Shown piece after piece: positions 60,004 through 64,000 of a stretch of DNA of 64,000 bases. Made by a program: the position numbers and the translations under genes. Each line of letters opens with the position of its first letter. The stretch's first letter is position 1. Origin of the DNA: an uncultured Collinsella sp. (GTDB lineage Bacteria > Actinomycetota > Coriobacteriia > Coriobacteriales > Coriobacteriaceae); the NCBI GenBank assembly GCA_958415525.1, contig CATYZE010000011.1, positions 1 through 64,000 on the forward strand, in the 5' to 3' direction. The notes under the pieces were generated by a model. The model was given only the letters and a program-made list of their open reading frames with translations, was not told where the DNA came from and made no database searches.

Positions 60004-61575
60004 ATGCGGTCGATTCTTCCCAAGGGGGAAAACAGGAAGCGCCACGGCATCGCGGCGCGCGCGATCGCCTGCGTTCTCGTCGCCCTGCTCGCGCTTCCCT
60101 TCGCGGGGTGCAGTGCGAGCCCGAACGCGACCGGTGGCACGGCGGGCTCTCAGGAATACACTGTGAGTGTTTCGCTTTCCGGCGGGTCAGGGCGCGCAAG
60201 CATCGCCTCGCCCACCACAATTGTGAAGGATGGCGACACCTACACCGCGACCATCACCTGGTCGAGTTCGAACTACGACAAGATGACCGTCGACGGCGTG
60301 GACTACGCGCCCGTAAACGACGGCGGAAACTCCACGTTCGAGATACCCGTCACGCTCGACGAGGACATCGCCGTGTCGGCCGAGACCGTCGCCATGTCGA
60401 CGCCGCACACCATCGACTACACGATCCACTTCGACTCATCCACCATGAAGGAGAAATCGGGCGACAAAGCAAGCGGCGGCTCCCCTGCGGGAACGGCTTC
60501 AAGCGCCGCGGCCGACTTCCACAACGCCGATTTGGGCTGTGGCTGGGAGCCGACGGGGGCGCTTCACCTTGAATACGCCGAGCACTTCACTGTCGACGAG
60601 TTCGAAGGCGGTCTGCGGCTTATCTGCGTTTCGAATGGGGAACGTTTCCTCGTGGTGCCGCAAGATGCGAAGGTACCTGATGGGTTGAGCTCCGACATCG
60701 CGGTCATAAGGCGCCCCGCCGACAAGGTGTACCTCGTGTCGTCGGCGACGATGTGCCTGGTCGACGCGCTCGATGCGAACGACAATATCATCATGTCGGG
60801 CACGAAGGCCGACGATTGCTCGGTCGTGGGCTTCAAAAGCGCACTCGAAAGTGGGGCGATCGCCTACGGCGGCAAGTACAGCGCGCCCGACTACGAGCGA
60901 ATATCGGCCTCGGGCTGCACGCTCGCCATCGAGAACACCATGATCAACCACACGCCCGATGTGAAGGAAAAACTGCAGAAGCTCGGGCTCGTCGTGCTCA
61001 CCGAACAGTCGTCGAGCGAGCCCGAAGCACTCGGGCGCGTCGAGTGGATTAAGCTTTTCGGCGTCCTATTCGACAAGGAAGACGAGGCCGCGCACCTGTT
61101 CAACGAGCAGAAGGCCCGCGTCGAGCAAACGTCGGGGCTCGCGTCGTCAGGTAAAACCGTGGCGTATTTCTACATTAACTCGAACGGGGCCGCCGTCACG
61201 CGGCGGGCGGGCGACTACGTGGCGCAGATGATCGAGCTTGCAGGCGGCAGCTACGCGCTCGATGACGCGCAGACGGCGTCGACGTCAGGTTCGTCAGTAA
61301 CGCTCGAAATGGAGCGCTTCTACGCGACGGCGAAGGATGCCGACATCATCGTCTACAACGGCACCATCGACGAATCGGTTGCCACCTTGAACGACTTCGT
61401 AGGCAAAAACGCGCTATTGTCGCAGTTCAAAGCCGTGAAGAACGGCAACGTCTGGGTCACAAGCGCCGACATGTACCAGCAGATGACTTCTACCGCCGAC
61501 ATTATCGACGAGCTGCACGGGGCGTTCACCGGCGATGACGCGAGCGACTTCCATTATCTGAGGAAGCTCGGTTAG
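60004..61575 (+). CDS. ABC transporter substrate-binding lipoprotein (BtuF/FhuD-like) with N-terminal extra domain
   Basis: A 523-residue protein with a signal and lipobox (LPFAGC, near 36). It then has a beta-rich domain at about 45-150 related to the preceding lipoprotein, and a Gly/Ser-rich linker. From about 180 it is a class III periplasmic-binding domain (ISASGCTLAIENTMINHTPDVKEK, GRVEWIKLFGVLFDKE, FVGKNALLSQFKAVKNGNVW). Such proteins bind iron-siderophores, heme or corrinoids. Riboswitch control and context favour a corrinoid or other tetrapyrrole. It starts five bases after the previous stop. Confidence 0.88.
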   Translation: MRSILPKGENRKRHGIAARAIACVLVALLALPFAGCSASPNATGGTAGSQEYTVSVSLSGGSGRASIASPTTIVKDGDTYTATITWSSSNYDKMTVDGVDYAPVNDGGNSTFEIPVTLDEDIAVSAETVAMSTPHTIDYTIHFDSSTMKEKSGDKASGGSPAGTASSAAADFHNADLGCGWEPTGALHLEYAEHFTVDEFEGGLRLICVSNGERFLVVPQDAKVPDGLSSDIAVIRRPADKVYLVSSATMCLVDALDANDNIIMSGTKADDCSVVGFKSALESGAIAYGGKYSAPDYERISASGCTLAIENTMINHTPDVKEKLQKLGLVVLTEQSSSEPEALGRVEWIKLFGVLFDKEDEAAHLFNEQKARVEQTSGLASSGKTVAYFYINSNGAAVTRRAGDYVAQMIELAGGSYALDDAQTASTSGSSVTLEMERFYATAKDADIIVYNGTIDESVATLNDFVGKNALLSQFKAVKNGNVWVTSADMYQQMTSTADIIDELHGAFTGDDASDFHYLRKLG

Positions 61576-61579
61576 CGCC

Positions 61580-62620
61580 ATGAGAAGCCGGCTTTCCATG
61601 GCATACGACGAATCGGGGCGCGCCGCGCGGTGTCGCGTCGTGACGGCGCTGCTCGCTGTTGCCCTCATCGTGCTCGTCGGGGCCAACCTGTGCATCGGGA
61701 GCGTGCTCGTGCCCGCAGACCACATCCCCGGCATCCTTTCGGGCGGCGCGGCAAATTCCATGGAAAGCCAGGTCATCTGGGAGATTCGCCTGCCGCGCGT
61801 GCTTTCAGCCGTGCTTCTCGGCGGGGCACTTTCGCTTTCCGGGTTCCTGCTGCAGACGTTTTTCAACAACTCCATCGCCGACCCGTTCATCTTGGGCGTC
61901 TCCTCGGGCGCAAAGTTCGTCGTCGCGCTTACGATGATCGTACTTCTAGGCGCGAACCAGGCCATGTCCTCGCCGGCCATGGTGGCCGCAGCGTTTCTGG
62001 GCTCGCTTATCACCATCGGCTTCGTGCTCCTCATCGCACGGCGCATAAGTTCCATGGCCATGCTCATCGTGGCGGGCGTCATGGTGGGATACATCTGCTC
62101 GGCGGCGACGAACTTCCTTATAGCCTTCGCCGACGACCAGTCCATCGTGAACCTGCACAACTGGTCTTTGGGTAGCTTCTCGGGTTCGAGCTGGGACGAC
62201 ATCGCGGTCATCGCGGTCGTGGTGATCACCGTGAGCGCATGCGTATTCGCGATATCGAAGCCCCTTTCCGCCTTCCAGCTGGGAGAAGCCTACGCGAAAA
62301 GCGTCGGCGTGAACGTCGAACGTTTCCGCGTGGTGCTCGTCCTTCTAGCGAGCATGCTCTCCGCCTGCGTGACCGCGTTCGCTGGTCCGGTGTCGTTCGT
62401 AGGCATCGCGGTTCCGCATCTCGTGAAGTCGGCGCTAAAGTCGTCGAAGCCCATCCGCATGATTCCTGCGTGCTTCTTGGGAGGCGCCATCTTCTGCGCG
62501 GGCTGCGATTTGATCGCGCGCACGCTGTTCTCTCCCGTCGAGCTTTCCATCAGCGCAGTCACCGCCATCTTCGGCGCGCCGGTGGTTATCGCGCTCATGT
62601 TGAAGAAGCGGGTGAGGTAG
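61580..62620 (+). CDS. FecCD/BtuC-type ABC transporter permease
   Basis: A 346-residue protein with about nine to ten membrane helices and family motifs RLPRVLSAVLLGGALSLSG near residue 70, DPFILGVSSGAKF near 100 and GPVSFVGIAVPHLVK near 270. It forms the membrane channel for an iron-complex, heme or cobalamin importer. It lies five bases after the binding-protein gene and its stop is directly followed by the ATPase start. Confidence 0.93.
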   Translation: MRSRLSMAYDESGRAARCRVVTALLAVALIVLVGANLCIGSVLVPADHIPGILSGGAANSMESQVIWEIRLPRVLSAVLLGGALSLSGFLLQTFFNNSIADPFILGVSSGAKFVVALTMIVLLGANQAMSSPAMVAAAFLGSLITIGFVLLIARRISSMAMLIVAGVMVGYICSAATNFLIAFADDQSIVNLHNWSLGSFSGSSWDDIAVIAVVVITVSACVFAISKPLSAFQLGEAYAKSVGVNVERFRVVLVLLASMLSACVTAFAGPVSFVGIAVPHLVKSALKSSKPIRMIPACFLGGAIFCAGCDLIARTLFSPVELSISAVTAIFGAPVVIALMLKKRVR

Positions 62621-63937
62621 ATGGGGGAATTCGTGCCGCGGCCCAAAACGCTCGGAGGGGACATTCCATGCTTAGACAGTCCTGAGCTCGCACGAAAGCG
62701 CCAGAAGGCACTTTCGGCTCGTGCGGAACTGCGCGTGGAACGACTCCTCCGAGCGGAGTCGAACCTCGAAGCCCCGGTCGAAACGCAGGCTGACGGAGTG
62801 CCGCTTTTCCGCATAAGCGACCTGTCGGCGGGCTACGACAAGAAGGTTGTAGTCGAAGGCGTCGATCTGGAGGTTCGCGCGGGCGACGTCGTGGCGCTCA
62901 TCGGGCCTAACGGCTCGGGCAAGTCGACCATCTTGAAAACCATCACACGCCATCTGGCACCGCTTGCCGGCGCGGTCGAGCTCGACGGGCGGGAGATTTC
63001 CCGATGGAAGACGGCGGAGTTCGCAAGGAACCTTGCCGTTATGCTGACAGATCGCCCCCGGACCGAGCTCCTCACCTGCCGCGATATCGTAGAGGCGGGA
63101 AGGCATCCCTACACCGGGCGAATGGGCACGCTCTCGCCTAACGACCATAGTCGGGTCGACGAGGCAATGAAAACCGCACATGTGGAAGAGCTCGCCGAGT
63201 GCGACTTCATGCAGATAAGCGACGGGCAACGCCAGCGCGTCATGCTCGCACGCGCCATCGCCCAGGATCCGCGTGTGCTCGTTCTCGACGAGCCCACGTC
63301 GTATCTCGATATCCGCTACCAGATCGACCTGCTGCGAATACTTCGCCACCTTGCGAAATCGCGGAATGTGGCTGTCATCATGTCCATCCACGAACTCGAG
63401 CTCGCGCAGAAAAGCGCCGACAAGGTGATTTGCGTGAAGGACGGCCAGGTCTTCCGCGCCGGCGCACCCGAGGACATATTCACGCGCAAGACGATTGACG
63501 AGCTCTACGGTCTTCAATATGGCACCTTCAACGAGCGCTTCGGCAGCGTGGAAATTGGGCGCCCGCACGGCGATGCGCACACGTTCGTCATCGCCGGCGC
63601 AGGTACGGGGTCGGCTGTGTTTCGCCAGCTCATCCGGCGAGGCAAGGCGTTCTACGCGGGCGTTCTGCACGAAGGGGACATCGACTGCGAGCTCGCGCGC
63701 GACCTGGCGGCGGAATGCGTGGCCGAGCGCGCGTTCGAGCCGATCGGGGATAAAACCATGGCCCGCGCCAAAGAGCTCCTCGTCCACTGCGCGCGCCTTA
63801 TTGTGTGCCCCGCCGCCTTCGGCACCATAAACGCCCGCAACGCAGAGCTCATCGAGTTTGCACGCTCGCATGGTATCGAGGTCGTGCGAGCGTGCGAAGG
63901 CGCATCGGAGGATTCCCAATTGGAGTGGGAAGGATAA
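62621..63937 (+). CDS. FecE/BtuD-type ABC transporter ATPase with N- and C-terminal extensions
   Basis: A 438-residue protein, far longer than the usual 255. The ATPase occupies about 62-300: Walker A LIGPNGSGKSTILK near 93, signature ISDGQRQRVMLARAIAQ (Asp in place of the usual Gly), and Walker B VLVLDEPTSYLD. The first 60 residues are charged. The last 130 (HTFVIAGAGTGSAVFRQL, YAGVLHEGDIDCEL, ARLIVCPAAFGTINARNAEL) look like a Rossmann-type domain of unknown role. Last complete gene of the riboswitch operon. Confidence 0.9.
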   Translation: MGEFVPRPKTLGGDIPCLDSPELARKRQKALSARAELRVERLLRAESNLEAPVETQADGVPLFRISDLSAGYDKKVVVEGVDLEVRAGDVVALIGPNGSGKSTILKTITRHLAPLAGAVELDGREISRWKTAEFARNLAVMLTDRPRTELLTCRDIVEAGRHPYTGRMGTLSPNDHSRVDEAMKTAHVEELAECDFMQISDGQRQRVMLARAIAQDPRVLVLDEPTSYLDIRYQIDLLRILRHLAKSRNVAVIMSIHELELAQKSADKVICVKDGQVFRAGAPEDIFTRKTIDELYGLQYGTFNERFGSVEIGRPHGDAHTFVIAGAGTGSAVFRQLIRRGKAFYAGVLHEGDIDCELARDLAAECVAERAFEPIGDKTMARAKELLVHCARLIVCPAAFGTINARNAELIEFARSHGIEVVRACEGASEDSQLEWEG

Positions 63938-63954
63938 ACTGGACTTTCTTTTAA

Positions 63955-64000
63955 GGATCCTCAGGCTACAGCTCCTACGCCGGCGAGGTCTCCAAGGCGC
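63955..64000 (+). pseudogene. fragment of an IS3-family transposase (cut by window edge)
   Basis: The plus-strand frame reads GSSGYSSYAGEVSKA up to the window end. YSSYxGEVxKAPxN is a conserved segment just before the DDE core of IS3-family OrfB transposases. An in-frame TAA lies directly upstream (63952-63954), so the 5' part is missing and the piece is a remnant at least on this side. Recognition is by eye from 15 residues. Confidence 0.5.

Noticed and set aside
60004..61575. assignment of the binding protein specifically to siderophores
   Set aside because: The class III fold fits siderophores, heme and corrinoids alike. Riboswitch context points away from siderophores, so no specific ligand was assigned.

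Overview
The window is a contiguous piece of a moderately GC-rich genome. It most resembles a gut coriobacterium of the Collinsella type (Actinomycetota, Coriobacteriia). This is inferred from the glgBPCDA glycogen cluster, a LoaP-type antiterminator heading a surface-polysaccharide operon, the fused serine dehydratase and the anaerobic cobalamin pathway. No rRNA or other marker is present to prove it.

Region 1 (1-9.1 kb, minus strand) is the promoter-proximal part of a capsule or teichoic-acid-like glycan operon. In transcription order it runs loaP, an initiating phosphoglycosyltransferase, a TagA-type ManNAc transferase, wecB, a hexapeptide acetyltransferase carrying a G10 tract, licD, an IspD/TarI-type cytidylyltransferase, an NAD-dependent epimerase, a GT2 glycosyltransferase, a wzy-type polymerase, and the 5' end of a wzx flippase cut by the window edge. 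The distal genes are visibly richer in A and T. A folded leader lies directly before loaP. A tRNA-Ala(GGC) gene with promoter and terminator lies upstream, followed by thiN and a HAD phosphatase.

Region 2 (11.4-24.7 kb, plus strand) makes and breaks down glycogen: glgB, glgP, glgC, glgD, glgA and a GH13-GH77 debranching/4-alpha-glucanotransferase fusion. GlgA and GlgB carry long Lys/Ala/Thr-rich tails. GGTAAAAC-type inverted sites occur upstream of both glgB and the fusion gene, which suggests one regulator. Region 3 (24.8-41.4 kb) is housekeeping: fmdB, a priA-def-fmt-rsmB operon, gltX, metK, a fused L-serine dehydratase, an L,D-transpeptidase and a MacAB-like efflux operon. Several intergenic gaps here hold long inverted repeats.

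Region 4 (41.5-64.0 kb) is a cobalamin island bracketed by degraded transposase remnants (IS21-like on the left, IS3-like on the right). Seventeen tightly overlapping minus-strand genes, cbiF to cbiJ, encode the anaerobic pathway after cobalt insertion, plus adenosylation and nucleotide-loop assembly. Divergently, behind a cobalamin riboswitch, lie an exported lipoprotein CbiK cobaltochelatase, a small lipoprotein, a substrate-binding lipoprotein sharing a similar domain, and a BtuCD-type transporter. This exported chelatase-transporter arm is the most interesting candidate system in the window. No genes for precorrin-2 synthesis, dimethylbenzimidazole synthesis or cobalt uptake (cbiMNQO) are in view.
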